DNA of 64,000 nucleotides from VYFG01 sp965213885 (GCA_965213885.1 OZ243919.1:248001-312000), one strand, 5' to 3'; positions 46,101 to 55,881 are shown, counted from the stretch's first letter. Made by a program: numbers and translations. Notes: generated by a model from the sequence alone, not told the origin.

Positions 46101-46770
46101 TCCGGCGGCATGAGAGGCATGGCCATCAGGGCTCTTTCCGGCGCAAGGGCTTTCCCGGGAGGGATTCGGCCTTCGAGCAGGCCATGGCATCGGCGATATG
46201 GCGTCCGTGAGGGATGTTGCCCACCGGCAGACTGCAGTAGCCCTACCGGACCCGCGATGCGCCGGGTTCGGACGGTCCGTCGGTGGTGATCAGCCAGGGG
46301 TGAGGATAGCGTCTGGCTTCCTGGGGACGGGCGGCGTAATGGCGATTGGCCGGCGGCAGGTACGGGAACCAGCCCTTCATCCGGACAACCGCCACAGGCC
46401 CAGTACCCGGGACGCCAGATTCCGTCCCCTCCCCTTGTCCGCCAGAACCACGAATCGGCGTTGTTCGCAATCCGCTTCAGGCGCCGGAACTGACGATCGC
46501 CGATCCAGTCGATCCAGCGATCTCGGGCGCCGACCTTGAAGGCTTCGGCCGTCCAGCCAAGCAGCGCAACCCGACGATCCCCGTGCACCGCAACATGACG
46601 AGGCGAATGACCGCACAGACCCCGGAACGGAAGATCATGATGCGCCGATACCAGACGATCCCAACGTTGACGTTCCGCTGCGTCCCGCACAGGGCGGACC
46701 TCAACGTCACGCAGCAATTTCCTCCTTCGTAAGCATCCGCCATCTCCATGATGCCTTCTTACCACAGTCA
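46100..46770 (-). pseudogene. Decayed DUF4338 (DruA-like) gene
   Basis: On the minus strand the first part reads VRPVRDAAERQRWDRLVSAH, then HDLPFRGLCGHSPRHVAVHG, VALLGWTAEAFKVGARDRWI, then FRRLKRIANNADSWF. This is the typical DUF4338 N-terminus found in transposon-associated proteins and in DruA of the Druantia defence system. Continuation residues (NLASRVLGLWRLSG, then WFPYLPPANRHYAARPQ) lie in other frames, so at least two frameshifts separate the pieces. It is a relic, not a functional defence gene; 46771-46922 holds the upstream region of the protease gene. Confidence 0.6.
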
Positions 46771-46922
46771 TTCCATTACTACTGAATAGTCAGACCAAAG
46801 ACCAAAGTCATGGGAGGATTTTTGGAAAGTCCTGGCCCGATACCCGGCCGAATTGCCAACTGCATCCCGGTCAACCTATCATACCTGTCGACTTCGCTTC
46901 ACCTGACAGTCGGGGGCAAACC

Positions 46923-49514
46923 ATGCACATGTTGCGGGATCTGACAATGGCGGTTGTCCTTGCGCTCGCCGTATCGGGCTGTGGTAGCGGCAGCCATGCC
47001 GTGGGGCCTGAAGAGGCGACCCTGCAGCCGAAGATGCCCGGGTCGCAGGACCCCGGAGCAGAAGAAATTTCCGAAGAGACCCTGCGCCTGGAATATGCCG
47101 GGCACCCGGAGTTCCGCAACCAGTACGGGCTGTCCCGGATCGGAGCGGATCATGCCTATGCGCGCGGCGCAACCGGGAAGGGGGTCACGCTCGGTATCGT
47201 CGACAGCGGCATCGACCCAGGGCATCCGAAGTTCGCGGGCAGGCTGGAGTCGCGGAACCTGGATGGCTACGACCCCGACTTTTCCGAATGTCCTCAAGTG
47301 GCTCCGGACGGATCCTGCGCCAGCGACCTCGGCCACGGGACGTTTGTGGGCGGGATCATGGCGGCGAGCCGGAAAGGGAACCCCAATGGGGATGCGGTGA
47401 ACGATGACGCCGTTCACGGCGTCGCATTCGACGCCCGGGTGATCTCGGTCGGCTTCCGCGGCCTTGACGGGATCATCGAGGACATACTTCCCGACGAAAA
47501 CCCCACAGCCGAGCAGATTCGGGACCTCGTGGAGACGATCCGCGACCTCGAGGGCCGCCTCGAGGAACAGTTTGCGGAGGCCTTCGCCCGGTTGAACGGA
47601 CGGGTGACGGCTGTCAACGCCAGTTTCGGGCTTCCCGGGAACATCGAGGCGTTCACTTCTGAAGAATTGCACCGGCGCTTTCCGAACGTGATCGAGGCTA
47701 TTGCCCAGGCGGACACCCCGGTGGGCGACCGCACGGTCTACGTTTGGGCCGCCGGCAACGCCCGGGGGGAAATCAACGATGACGGGTCCGTGGAATCGGG
47801 CAGCTCGGTGGAGGTCGTCGCCGGGCTCCCGGCACGGATTCCGGAACTTCGCGGCCATTCCCTCGCGGTTGTGGCCACGGATCCGGAGGGCATGATCGCG
47901 GACTTCTCCAATCGCTGCGGCATCGCCCGTGAATTCTGTCTGGCTGCGCCGGGTGTGGACATCGTCGGTCCCGTGCCGGGATTCTACTGTCCGGACGGCA
48001 CGAGAGAATGCTACCGGAGCATCCGGGAGGCCGGGACGTCCTCGGCCGCGCCGTTCGTGACCGGTGGGATCGGCCTGCTGGCTCAGCACTACCGGGGCCA
48101 ACTCGGCACCGACGGAATCGTACTGCGCCTCCTGGCGACGGCGGATCGGACGGGGGCGTATGCGGATGCCGGTGTGTACGGCCGTGGGTTTCTGGACCTG
48201 GAGGCGGCGACGCGGCCGGTGGGTGGGACGCGCTTGCTGACCGGGGACTCGCTGTCGGGCCCGTCCGCCCCGGCCCGCCGGAGCGTGTTCCGGCCCGGGG
48301 CCGCCTTTGGCGATGCCCCGGCTCGGGGATTGTCTTCGATCGAGGTTGCAAGCTTCGACGAACTCGATGCGCCATTCTTCCGCCCCTTGGGGGATTTTCT
48401 GCAGCCGAGCTTCCAGGGAAGGCTGCGCCCGGAAGACCGCCTTCGGGCGCTGGGCCGGGATCCCCGCGGCGTCGGTTGGCGCACGGGGGATGCAGGAAAC
48501 CGGAGAAAGACGGAAATCCGGCTGCGGATCGATGCGGCTCCGGGATTGCGGACCGCCGGCACCGGTCCGGATTTCCCAGTTGCCAGCGGCGGCCTGGTTC
48601 CCGGCGTGCCAGGATCATTCTCGCTGATGCATGACACGGGAGGTGGAAGGCTGTGGTTCGGGTACCGGGATCACCCGGGGTGGCATTTCGGGCCGTACGC
48701 AGATGGCGCGGTGGGCCGCGGCACCGGATTGATCGGTTTGATCGAACCGGGCATGTTCACCGATGAGGTGGCCTTTGCGAATCCCTGGCCTGGCTTCGCC
48801 CGGGACGGTTTCAGTATCGGCATGGCGAAGTCCGCCGGATCCGGAACGTTCCGCATCGCCGCCTTCCACGGCACGGAGCAGGCTGGCCACCGGACCGACC
48901 CCGGTGGCGGAAAGACCCTGGGCTTCCTTGCGGAGTATCGGTTTGGCAGTCCGGGCGGGACGGGATACGCCATCCAGGGCGGGCTGCTCGCCGAATCGGG
49001 CGGTGTTGCGGGCAGCCGGTCCGGCGGAGCCTTCGGCGAACCGGCTTCGGACACCGGCGTGGCGGGGTTGTCGGTTCACCATCCCCTCGGCGCCGGCTGG
49101 CATTTTCTCGCCGACGCCCATGCCGGGCTGAGCGAGACCGGGATGGGCCGTCATGGCATGATCCAGGATATCTCCGGACTGTGGAGCGGGTCATTCTCGC
49201 TCGGCCTGGTGGGGAAGGGGTCGGACAGGGCCGGGGGCCGCACGGGCATCCGGCTTTCCCAGCCCCTGCGGGTGGAGTCCGGGCGTGCGAATCTCCGGTG
49301 GGTGTCGGGCCGGACCCCCGACGGGCGGGTCGAGGCCGGGCAGACCGCCGTGGACCTGGAACCCTCGGGCCGCCAGCTCGACCTGGAACTGTCTCATTTC
49401 CGCCCTTGGGCGGGTGGCGAGGCCCACGTGGCCGGCGTCGTCTCGCGCGATGCGGGACATGTCCGGGGGGAGCGGGAAGCCGTGGTGCTGGTCCGCTATC
49501 GCCGTACGTTCTGA
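46923..49514 (+). CDS. Subtilisin-like (S8) serine protease with autotransporter-type C-terminus
   Basis: An 863-aa protein starting with a lipoprotein-type signal (LALAVSGCGSG). Residues about 60-430 are an S8 peptidase with the full triad: Asp94 (GIVDSGID), His138 (LGHGTFVGG) and Ser373 (GTSSAAPFVTGG). An unusual helical insert (DLVETIRDLEGRLEEQFAEA) lies between His and Ser. Residues about 560-863 are beta-rich and end in RYRRTF, a terminal Phe as in outer-membrane barrels. Such SphB1/AspA-like autotransporters are surface proteases that often process other exported proteins. The next gene, a lipoprotein, starts 6 bases after the stop, so they form an operon. Confidence 0.9.
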   Translation: MHMLRDLTMAVVLALAVSGCGSGSHAVGPEEATLQPKMPGSQDPGAEEISEETLRLEYAGHPEFRNQYGLSRIGADHAYARGATGKGVTLGIVDSGIDPGHPKFAGRLESRNLDGYDPDFSECPQVAPDGSCASDLGHGTFVGGIMAASRKGNPNGDAVNDDAVHGVAFDARVISVGFRGLDGIIEDILPDENPTAEQIRDLVETIRDLEGRLEEQFAEAFARLNGRVTAVNASFGLPGNIEAFTSEELHRRFPNVIEAIAQADTPVGDRTVYVWAAGNARGEINDDGSVESGSSVEVVAGLPARIPELRGHSLAVVATDPEGMIADFSNRCGIAREFCLAAPGVDIVGPVPGFYCPDGTRECYRSIREAGTSSAAPFVTGGIGLLAQHYRGQLGTDGIVLRLLATADRTGAYADAGVYGRGFLDLEAATRPVGGTRLLTGDSLSGPSAPARRSVFRPGAAFGDAPARGLSSIEVASFDELDAPFFRPLGDFLQPSFQGRLRPEDRLRALGRDPRGVGWRTGDAGNRRKTEIRLRIDAAPGLRTAGTGPDFPVASGGLVPGVPGSFSLMHDTGGGRLWFGYRDHPGWHFGPYADGAVGRGTGLIGLIEPGMFTDEVAFANPWPGFARDGFSIGMAKSAGSGTFRIAAFHGTEQAGHRTDPGGGKTLGFLAEYRFGSPGGTGYAIQGGLLAESGGVAGSRSGGAFGEPASDTGVAGLSVHHPLGAGWHFLADAHAGLSETGMGRHGMIQDISGLWSGSFSLGLVGKGSDRAGGRTGIRLSQPLRVESGRANLRWVSGRTPDGRVEAGQTAVDLEPSGRQLDLELSHFRPWAGGEAHVAGVVSRDAGHVRGEREAVVLVRYRRTF

Positions 49515-49520
49515 TACCCA

Positions 49521-50321
49521 ATGAAAGCAATGTGGAGGTCTGCGGCGATTGCCGCACTGTTGATGGCCAGCGGCGCCTGTGCGACGGAACCGGCCGGGTC
49601 TGGTTCGGATCCCGCACTCCACCCTCCGGAAGGGCGCATCGGATTCGAGCAAAAGTGCGCGGACGAGGAGCCCCACCGGGTCAGGGCCTATGCCCGGATG
49701 GAATCATCCGACGGGCGCGCACGTGCGGTGGTGGTGGTTCTGGCGGGCTATCCGGCCGAGGGGGGAGAGGCGGTACGGATCGACGTGCGGCTGCAACGGC
49801 TGAAGATCGACGGTGGCAGGGCATGGCGGAATGCGCCCTACACGATCCGGCTGCTCGCGAACAGCGCCTCCTCGGAACTGGAAGGCCCCGAAATCGGCAG
49901 TTTCCTCAGTCATGGGAAAGGACTGCAATCTTTTCGTACCGGGGAGGCCGGCACGGCGGATTGGATCACGTTCCTGGAACCTGACGAGGAAGCCGATGGC
50001 GCGGAGAAGTTTTATCACGAAGGCCCGGACCTCGGTTTCGATGCGGCCGACCTGGGAGTGGACGGCCCGGACGACGAAATCGGTCTTGCACTGGATATTC
50101 GGAACCGGAAGAACGGAGAGATCATCCGTCTTCCGGGTCCGCTTGTCCGGGTGCCGGAAAGGGTGTGGACCATGAGTCCACCCGATCTGAGGCCTCTCGG
50201 TCTGCTGGAGATGCTGGACCCGACCGTGGAGGGAGGTTTGCCCCGGTTCCTGCATCGAGCCTGGAAATACCGCAAGTGCATCGAGGAACGGCGGGACGCA
50301 AAGCGGTACCTGGACCGGTAA
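49521..50321 (+). CDS. Hypothetical lipoprotein paired with the S8 protease
   Basis: A 266-aa protein with a lipoprotein signal peptide (AAIAALLMASGAC, Cys near residue 20) and no recognised domain. The body is mostly beta (RVRAYARMESSDGRARAVVV, then VVLAGYPAEGGEAVRIDVRL) with a C-terminal basic helix (WKYRKCIEERRDAKRYLDR). It starts 6 bases after the protease stop and must be translated from the same message; a chaperone, inhibitor or substrate of the protease is conceivable but not shown by the sequence. Confidence 0.8.
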   Translation: MKAMWRSAAIAALLMASGACATEPAGSGSDPALHPPEGRIGFEQKCADEEPHRVRAYARMESSDGRARAVVVVLAGYPAEGGEAVRIDVRLQRLKIDGGRAWRNAPYTIRLLANSASSELEGPEIGSFLSHGKGLQSFRTGEAGTADWITFLEPDEEADGAEKFYHEGPDLGFDAADLGVDGPDDEIGLALDIRNRKNGEIIRLPGPLVRVPERVWTMSPPDLRPLGLLEMLDPTVEGGLPRFLHRAWKYRKCIEERRDAKRYLDR

Positions 50322-50429
50322 GTCCCGGACATCGAACCCGGCCCGCCGATGTGACTGCCGGCAATGGATGGAAGGATGCTGTTTACGATTTCCCTCCCCG
50401 GGATTGATCGTCATAGCCCCGATTTATCC

Positions 50430-51112
50430 GGCTCCTTCACCACGATCTCCGGCCGGTCTTCGATATCGTCCTCGTCGACGAACGCGATGCGAATCCCGAA
50501 ACCAGGGAGTACCGTGAGCAGCCGTCCGACTTCAGTCATGTCGAGCTCCACGTCGTCGATGCAGACGAGCGCTCCGCGCTTCCTGCATTGAGTCGAACCG
50601 TTCGAAAACCTCCGCGTCGATCATCGGCGCGCACGCAGGGCCGATCTTCAGGCAGACGATTTGTATGGATGGATCGAAGTATTCGAAGACGGTGGTCTCG
50701 CTCTCCCGGCTCATTCGGATCCCGTCGGGAGGAACCGGGCGAGGTCGTTTCATGCGCATCGGACAGGTTCCGTTGCCGATGGTCATCGTGAGGAAACCAG
50801 CCTCGAAGTATTCAGTGTGGATTGGATACCGTGTTATGTAATGTCCGGCTCCCCGAACTCTTGGGACGGTATTACCCGGGTGATATCCAGAACGATTCCA
50901 GCCAGCATGGCCACTGAAAGCGAAACAAGAATCGGAAAAGGACAAGGCGTTCCGTGGGTACCGCATCAGGCAGGCCCAAGAAAATCCCCGGCAATCCAGT
51001 GATGATTGCCGGGAAATCCCAATCCACTTCATATCACTAACGATTTCCAGGTCCGCCATGATCAAATTCCGGTGGAGTCATTGCCGGGACAATGAAGCGG
51101 GAGGCCTGGTGG
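50430..51112 (-). pseudogene. Decayed gene, copy 2 of the dispersed family
   Basis: Diverged copy of 1838-2612. On the minus strand it begins MADLEIVSDMKWIGI (ATG near 51059). It contains TEYFEAGFLTMTIGNGTCPM (compare AGFFPMHIGNRM in copy 1) and a middle part SIQIVCLKIGPACAPMIDAE, then changes frame near 50590 into CIDDVELDMTEVGRLLTV and FGIRIAFVDEDDIEDRPE, with the stop near 50430. About 200 aa in all. One or two frameshifts separate the parts. The family is not recognised. Bases 51113-51459 show nothing beyond the upstream region of the recombinase gene. Confidence 0.5.
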
Positions 51113-51459
51113 TTCGTTTCATACCCGGTCAATGCTCTTCTCCGTCTTCCATTGAAGGGCAATGGCAAGGGCGATCAGGTCCGGGCGAAGCCATCACGGG
51201 GTTTCCGGATGGTCAACGGGCCAATGGGATACGGGAATGGAACCGCCTGGCCTGCACCGGACTTTCCGGGCGGTCGCGGGCGATGCGCTGGAGCCTTCCC
51301 GTCCTGATCCGGACCCGACATGTGCCCGATGGCCTGAAGGGCCTGGGGAGGGCGCGGGCTTCGGGCGGGCACCCTTTCTTACCCTTTCCCGGACCCGGTT
51401 CATGTTCCGATATGCGGATTCCGAATATTCCGAGAAAGCCAGACAGAACCGTATCCGCC

Positions 51460-52839
51460 ATGACCGATTTCCTTCCTGCCTCAACTGCAGCAGCCCTGCC
51501 CGCCACAGACCGGTTCCATCCCGAATCCACCGTCACCGGCCCGGCCACCGCGATTCTGATCCAGGCCTCCATTTCCCCGAACACCCGCCGAGCCTACCGG
51601 GGTGCATTGGAGAAGCTGGAAGCATGGCTCGATGGCCGGTCCCTGGACGACGGCGCACTCGCCGACTGGATCACCCATCTCCACGGCAGGGGGCTGTCCG
51701 CTTCCACCGCCGCGTTGGCCGTGGCCGCGGTACGGTTCAGGGCGAGAATGTCCGGCATGGAGAACCCTGTCGGGCCCATCACCGGAAGGACCCTCGCGGG
51801 GATTCGCCGCAGTTCCATCGGCCGGGGCCGCGGACAGGTGGCAGGGGTCACGTGGGAGGAGGCGGATCGTGCGGTCGAACATGCCATGCAGGAAAGAACC
51901 CTGCGGGGGATTCGGGACGCCGCCCTGGTCTCGGTGGCCTCCGATGCACTGCTCCGGGTGTCCGAGGTGGTGGCCGTGAACCTGGAAGACATCGAACGGG
52001 ATCCGGACGGTTCCGCCGTGCTGCAAATCCGCCGCTCCAAGACCGATCAGGAGGGTGCGGGTGCAGCCTGCTATCTCGGCCAACGCACCGTGGAGGTGCT
52101 GGACGCATGGCTGGAGATGGCCGGGATCGGGAAAGGGCCCGATGGAGAAGTTGAAGAAACTGAAAAAGCGGTATTCCGTTCGGTTCGCAAGGGCGGCACC
52201 GTGGGTGAACGCCTGTCGTCCCGCTCCGCCCGTTCCATCGTGACCAGGCGTTGCGGGAGTGGCATGGAAAGGGTTTCGGGGCACTCCCTTCGCGTGGGCT
52301 CGGCGATCAGCCTGGCACGCGCCGGCGCGAGTCTGGTCGAACTCCAGCAGGCGGGGCGGTGGAAATCACCGGAGATGCCGGCGAGGTACACCCGCGGAGA
52401 GTCTGCCAGACGTGGCGCGGTGGCCAGGCTCCGGCACGGGCGGGACAACGGAAGGCGGCGGGCAATCACTGATCACCGGAATGCCGACATCGTCGTCCAT
52501 GAAGCAAGGAAGGAATCGGGCGGGGATTCCGGGGGCGGATCAATCGCCGGCCCCGGTCTGACTCCGGAAATTCGGTCTAACGGAGTCAAAGCATCGAATG
52601 CCGTCACCCGGCGGGAGGCCTGCCTTGCAGGCTTTGCACCCGGTGCGCAGGAATCCGCGTCTGACCGTGTAACCGGGAATGTATTGGTCTCCCGAGCCGA
52701 TGTCAAATTCGCCGGAGGCGCCGCGAGTGACGCTGGCAACGGTTCTCCCTGCCGGTGGCCCGGGTGCTGTCGGATGGCCTGGTGTGGCTGGTTTGGTTCC
52801 ATTCAACCGAATGAGCGGAACCAATGCGAGGAGAGATGA
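51460..52839 (+). CDS. Tyrosine recombinase (phage-type integrase)
   Basis: The ATG at 51460 begins an N-terminal SAM-like arm domain (ASISPNTRRAYRGALEKLEA, then WITHLHGRGLSASTAALAVA). A catalytic domain follows with Arg in LLRVSEVVAVN, Lys in RRSKTDQEG, the H-x-x-R box HSLRVGSAIS, and the nucleophile in SPEMPARYTR. The second box residue is Trp in GRWKSP, as in many tyrosine recombinases. The catalytic part ends near residue 335; the last 120 residues up to 52839 are of odd composition and look like read-through into former intergenic DNA. It stops at the very base where the next lipoprotein gene starts. No attachment site or phage genes are visible. Confidence 0.9.
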   Translation: MTDFLPASTAAALPATDRFHPESTVTGPATAILIQASISPNTRRAYRGALEKLEAWLDGRSLDDGALADWITHLHGRGLSASTAALAVAAVRFRARMSGMENPVGPITGRTLAGIRRSSIGRGRGQVAGVTWEEADRAVEHAMQERTLRGIRDAALVSVASDALLRVSEVVAVNLEDIERDPDGSAVLQIRRSKTDQEGAGAACYLGQRTVEVLDAWLEMAGIGKGPDGEVEETEKAVFRSVRKGGTVGERLSSRSARSIVTRRCGSGMERVSGHSLRVGSAISLARAGASLVELQQAGRWKSPEMPARYTRGESARRGAVARLRHGRDNGRRRAITDHRNADIVVHEARKESGGDSGGGSIAGPGLTPEIRSNGVKASNAVTRREACLAGFAPGAQESASDRVTGNVLVSRADVKFAGGAASDAGNGSPCRWPGCCRMAWCGWFGSIQPNERNQCEER

Positions 52840-53933
52840 TGAAACTTCAGAAATACGGTTCACCGAAACCGATCCGGTCGGCCTTTGTCGCCGTGTTGGT
52901 GAGCCTGCTGCTGGCCGCCTGTGGCGGGGGTAGCGGAAGCGGCAATGGTGATGACAACGGCATGATGCCGTCTTCCGACGGCGATACGGGTGGAAACACA
53001 ACGCAAACCATCCCCTCGACCTTCAGCGAGGGTTCCATAGCGCCCGTATACGCACAAAGCGCAGCCGACACGGTGGACAGCATGCAGGGGACACCGTTCA
53101 GAACCCTGACCACGGGCATGAAACGCATATGGGAAGACGATGGCGGCAGCATTTCCCTGTTGAACAGGTCCAGTCCCTACGTATCCTCCATCACGGACCA
53201 TGCAAACGGCGGCGCTACAATGGTGTTCGTGGTGGACGGACAGGAACATGAAATCGAGTTCCCGCCGGAAAAGGTCAATGCTGGCTACAGTGACGAAGAC
53301 CTGGTTGTAGTGGGGGACAGGGAGTTCTACATAGACCCATCCACACTCAGTACCGACAATAATCCTTTGAACGAGGATTACTATAGCTTTGGCTACTGGG
53401 GCTATGAAGACGATGAACCCGGACACTACGAGGGAGAGGTCGTATACGGTGCTAGGACTGGCGCTGGACTCCCCATGGGAACCGTCAGCTATACAGGAAA
53501 TTTCTTTGGCCGTTTATTTCCCGCGGACGGTGATCCAACCTGGCGAGTCGCTCGAAGAGGGGTGTGGGGCAAAATAGGCCTTGAGGCAGATCTGGACAAT
53601 CTTACGGTATCCGGAGAAGTCAACGGCCTTTGGGTGCAGGAAACACAGGAAAACGGAAATCAATGGTCAGAATTGCCGGACACGACCTCAATTGCCATAT
53701 CAGAAGGCAACATAGCCGGAGGGCGCTTTGTCACGACATGGGAAGGACGCGACACGGACCCAACCAATCCGGCAGAGACCAGTCCCCGGGGGTTCGCCGG
53801 AGATATCGTCGGTGATTTCTACGGTCCGAACGCCGAGGAAGCGGCGGGCGTTTTCAGCGGCCAGCGGGATGCTACCGATACCACTCCCGAACAGGTCGTC
53901 TGGGGCATCTTCGGAGCAGAGAAAGACGAGTAA
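52839..53933 (+). CDS. Lipoprotein with transferrin-binding-protein-B-like beta domain
   Basis: 364 aa. ATG 52839 is five bases after AGGAG; the ATGs at 52836 and 52824 are less well placed. Lipobox SLLLAAC, then a G/S/N/D linker as in the lipoprotein at the left edge of the window. The C-terminal domain ends with GFAGDIVGDFYGPNAEEAAG, then VFSGQ, the hallmark of the TbpB/factor-H-binding beta-barrel domain (G-x-FYGP-x-A-x-E-x-G-G). In Neisseria these bind host iron proteins or regulators, and in free-living bacteria the ligand is unknown. The recombinase stop overlaps its start codon, so translation may be coupled. Confidence 0.82.
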   Translation: MKLQKYGSPKPIRSAFVAVLVSLLLAACGGGSGSGNGDDNGMMPSSDGDTGGNTTQTIPSTFSEGSIAPVYAQSAADTVDSMQGTPFRTLTTGMKRIWEDDGGSISLLNRSSPYVSSITDHANGGATMVFVVDGQEHEIEFPPEKVNAGYSDEDLVVVGDREFYIDPSTLSTDNNPLNEDYYSFGYWGYEDDEPGHYEGEVVYGARTGAGLPMGTVSYTGNFFGRLFPADGDPTWRVARRGVWGKIGLEADLDNLTVSGEVNGLWVQETQENGNQWSELPDTTSIAISEGNIAGGRFVTTWEGRDTDPTNPAETSPRGFAGDIVGDFYGPNAEEAAGVFSGQRDATDTTPEQVVWGIFGAEKDE

Positions 53934-54023
53934 AACGGCCCCCCTTACTCGGTGCCTTGTCCGCCCTGGAAAACCCTGCGCAGGCTGAACGCCGTGTGAA
54001 AACTCCTGCCGGGGAAGGGGGGG

Positions 54024-54335
54024 ATGAAGACATTCGAGGGTTCGGACTTCTGCGGCGTTTGGGGCGAAGCGAAATGGGACGGTATTCTTTCCCGCTGTCT
54101 GGCGGTCGAGGGAAAGGATGGCGACCTTCGCGCGGTCTACGCATGGGGAAGAGCGGACAACTGGCGTATCCACTCCCCGGGGTGGGTGCGCGTGAGGGCG
54201 CACATCACGGGTAATACGCTAAAGATGACGCTCGGCAACGGCGTCAAAGTCGAATACGAACTGAGCGATGGTCAACTTCACGGGGACTACTACCTCGATC
54301 CGGAGCGGTCAGCAGGTGGATTGACCACCCCTTGA
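54024..54335 (+). CDS. Small hypothetical protein, possibly a gene fragment
   Basis: A 103-aa frame with a G-rich ribosome binding site (GGGGAAGGGGGG directly before ATG 54024). It reads FCGVWGEAKWDGILSRCLAV, then LRAVYAWGRADNWRIHSPGW, then DGQLHGDYYLDP, with alternating strands typical of a small beta domain that usually forms the C-terminal part of larger secreted or hydrolase proteins. Not recognised further. The 53934-54023 gap shows nothing else, and the stop at 54335 is 10 bases from the convergent ATPase gene. Confidence 0.5.
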   Translation: MKTFEGSDFCGVWGEAKWDGILSRCLAVEGKDGDLRAVYAWGRADNWRIHSPGWVRVRAHITGNTLKMTLGNGVKVEYELSDGQLHGDYYLDPERSAGGLTTP

Positions 54336-54345
54336 ATCCAGGATA

Positions 54346-55881
54346 TCAGGCCTGGAGCACTTTCACGGCCGCCAGGTTCCGCTTCTCCGCGCTGAACGCC
54401 ACGCCGATCAGATGGACCGGCTCCCCCCGGTCCCGGTATTTCTCGGCGTATCCCTTCGCCGGTATCGGATCGATTGCCGATTGGGCCGCCGAATCACCGC
54501 CGCCTTCCCCCCCGGCCATCTTGAACACGAACACGAACACCTGCCGGCCATGGAGCACCACCATGTCCGCCCGGCCCCGGCCCGAGGAATCCTCCACCCG
54601 AAGGTCCAGGCCGATGGTCCGGAAACAGGCGTACAGCATCCCGGCGTACCAGGCCTCGTAGCGGGCCGGACTGTTGGCGCCCTGCCACTGACAGGGAATA
54701 CCGGCGAAGAATGAGCGAAGATGATCCGCGAATCCATCGAAGTCATTGGCCACCAGCAGGCGGCCGAGTTCGTCGCCCTGATCAGCGGTCTCGTCAATTT
54801 TCCCGGTGACGTATCCCAGGAGCCCGTCGTTCAGGCTCTGCTGCACCTCGAAGTTGGGATAGTCCAATGTGTACAGGGTTCTCGGGCCCCGCCTTTCCTC
54901 TGCGGTGATCGTCAGGTATCCGGTCTGGAACAGCAGCGCATCGACGGTGATGTTCTCGACATCGAAGGTCGAGACCAGTTCCTCATCAGAGACACGGTTC
55001 TCCAGTTCCATCGGACTGACCTCCCGCTCCATCATCATCCGGAACAGGAAGGTGGGGGAGCCGGTCTCGAACAGCAGCAGGAGATCGAACGGGTTGTAGA
55101 GCTTCTCGTCGCCGAGCCAGTGATAGCCGTTGTACCACTCCCGCACCTGATCCCGGTCGAGCCCGGGGAGTTCCGGGGCGAATACCGCGCCCAGGTCCCT
55201 GTCCGTATATCCGCAGATGGTGGCGTAATGGGGATCGAGACTGATGTTCCGGAGGTTGTTGAGACCCGAAAAGAGGCTCACCCGGGAGAACATGCTGACC
55301 CCGGTGACGAAGACGAAGCGGACGTCCCGGGCGCTGTCCTTGATGATGCCGTAGAAGCCCCTCAGGTAGTCCCGATTGGCGGTGGCCATTTCGGGGTTGT
55401 CGATGACGTCCAGGATCGGCTGGTCGTATTCGTCCACCAGCACCACGACCTGCCTGCCGGTGGTTTGGTGCAGATGATAGAGCAGGTTTTGAAGCCGTTC
55501 CGGCCCCCCATCGGCAGTCTGTGCTGAATCAAGCCCCGCCCCGTGTTCGATGAGCGCCAACTGATTCAGAACGCTGCGCTCAACATCCCCCGGCTCATTG
55601 TACTTCCCGCCGAAGCTGAGCCGCACTACCGGGTGGCCAACCGACCAGTCCCAGTGCTCATGGATGTCGAGGCCCCGAAACAGGGGCTCGTTGCCCTCGA
55701 ACAGTTCCCGCAGGGTATCGACCAGAAGGCTCTTGCCGAACCGGCGAGGCCGGGAGAGAAAATAATACCGTCCTTGCCCTACCAGCCGCCGGATATGGGA
55801 GGTCTTGTCGACGTAGTAACAATCCTGTTCCCGGATCGTGCGGAAGTCCTGGATGCCGATCGGGAGCTGGCGGCGGGTCAT
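54346..55881 (-). CDS. AAA-ATPase-like/DUF1703 protein with altered nuclease motif
   Basis: 511 aa of the AAA-ATPase_like plus PDDEXK_9 (DUF1703) type. It begins LPIGIQDFRTIREQDCYYVD, then KTSHIRRLV, with Walker A LSRPRRFGKSLLVDTL, Walker B VVVLVDEYDQPILDV and VFVTGVSMFSRVSLFSGLNN. The C-terminal PD-(D/E)xK domain has GRADMVVLHGRQVFVFVFKM, where the usual ExK residue (EFK) is V (VFK): a change that one base, GAG to GTG, explains and that should abolish metal binding. The start ATG 55881 (MTRRQLPIG) is preferred over the longer frame. This large family has no settled function; links to mobile elements are common. Confidence 0.85.
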   Translation of the reverse strand: MTRRQLPIGIQDFRTIREQDCYYVDKTSHIRRLVGQGRYYFLSRPRRFGKSLLVDTLRELFEGNEPLFRGLDIHEHWDWSVGHPVVRLSFGGKYNEPGDVERSVLNQLALIEHGAGLDSAQTADGGPERLQNLLYHLHQTTGRQVVVLVDEYDQPILDVIDNPEMATANRDYLRGFYGIIKDSARDVRFVFVTGVSMFSRVSLFSGLNNLRNISLDPHYATICGYTDRDLGAVFAPELPGLDRDQVREWYNGYHWLGDEKLYNPFDLLLLFETGSPTFLFRMMMEREVSPMELENRVSDEELVSTFDVENITVDALLFQTGYLTITAEERRGPRTLYTLDYPNFEVQQSLNDGLLGYVTGKIDETADQGDELGRLLVANDFDGFADHLRSFFAGIPCQWQGANSPARYEAWYAGMLYACFRTIGLDLRVEDSSGRGRADMVVLHGRQVFVFVFKMAGGEGGGDSAAQSAIDPIPAKGYAEKYRDRGEPVHLIGVAFSAEKRNLAAVKVLQA

